NCBI GenBank assembly: GCA_024275815.1
Contig: JAJRYI010000180.1
Coordinates: 1-7,121, forward strand
From: Actinomycetes bacterium
Lineage (GTDB): Bacteria > Actinomycetota > Acidimicrobiia > Spongiisociales > UBA5794
Direction: 5' to 3'
DNA length: 7,121 nucleotides
The notes under the pieces were generated by a model. It made no database searches, had not been told where the DNA came from, and worked only from the letters and a program-made list of their open reading frames with translations. The position numbers were made by a program, and so were the translations under genes. Shown piece by piece: positions 6,982-7,121 of the stretch; within the stretch, counting starts at the first letter, position 1; the number at the start of each line of letters is the position of its first letter.

Positions 6982-7121
6982 TCAGCCGCCGAAGAGCAGT
7001 TCGTACTCTTGGAGTGACTTGTTGGCTTCTGCGTTGGCCGTGGCCATGCGCTCTGCAACGTTGAGATCGTTCACGAGGATGTCCTCGATGGCGATCGTGA
7101 TGATGTCACGGATAGCAACGA
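6982..7121 (-). CDS. C-terminal end of an ABC solute-binding protein (partial)
   Basis: Only the last 45 residues plus the stop (TGA at 6984-6982) are present; the gene continues past the right edge of the window. The reading runs from VAIRDIITIAIED through LNVAERMATANAEANKSL to YELLFGG. This is two amphipathic helices of the kind that close type-1 (CUT1) extracellular binding proteins, where an -IRD-I--AI-D helix and an A-A-A-AN--L helix are usual. Position supports this: it is the first of the visible genes read towards the two permeases, in the order seen in many CUT1 operons (binding protein, then permeases). It would be a secreted lipoprotein or periplasmic protein delivering substrate to the permeases, but the signal peptide and ligand-binding domain are outside the window. 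UgpB-like is a guess from the permeases. Confidence 0.75.
   Translation of the reverse strand, partial: VAIRDIITIAIEDILVNDLNVAERMATANAEANKSLQEYELLFGG

Noticed and set aside
5958..7058. 366-codon open frame on the minus strand overlapping the UgpA-like gene and the binding-protein end
   Set aside because: It runs out of frame through two convincing genes and the hairpin, and its product is rich in R, S and P, as expected of a shifted GC-rich frame.

Overview
The window is about 60% G+C and reads as bacterial chromosome. AceE is of the homodimeric, roughly 900-residue type usual in Actinobacteria (and, slightly shorter, in Gammaproteobacteria). Together with the base composition this suggests a high-GC actinobacterium, possibly an Acidimicrobiia-like lineage. 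That placement is inference; the window has no rRNA or other taxonomic marker.

Layout. The left two thirds (1-4490) is read rightwards. First is a universal-stress-protein-like domain joined to a short CBS-pair-like region (23-952). Then comes a complete aceE for the pyruvate dehydrogenase E1 subunit (1022-3727), and then a complete MgtC/SapB-family membrane protein (3786-4490). The right third (4671-7121) is read leftwards. In transcription order it holds the 3' end of a solute-binding protein gene (7121-6982), a UgpA-like permease (6898-5519) and a UgpE-like permease (5519-4671). Together these form most of a CUT1-type (sugar / glycerol-3-phosphate class) ABC importer operon. The ATPase gene and most of the binding protein lie outside the window. 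The two gene blocks converge on a 180-bp gap (4491-4670) that carries two copies of a repeat with a G/C-rich hairpin.

How the genes work together. AceE feeds acetyl-CoA production from pyruvate, but no E2 (aceF) or E3 (lpd) gene is adjacent. The USP/CBS protein upstream may sense adenine nucleotides, but any link to AceE rests on position only. The transporter operon shows clear expression features. A perfect 11-bp stem with a GCAA tetraloop on the mRNA strand separates the binding-protein gene from the permeases. The two permeases overlap as TGATG behind a strong GGAGG.

Most notable. The UgpA-like permease is 459 residues, against about 295 for E. coli UgpA. It carries an extra N-terminal membrane region of about 107 residues (three predicted helices) and a roughly 70-residue, two-helix insertion between the first two core helices. 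Its only two cysteines both fall on the predicted outer face, one in the extension and one in the core. Otherwise the window is fairly ordinary metabolism and transport; I see no phage, transposase, CRISPR, tRNA or rRNA.
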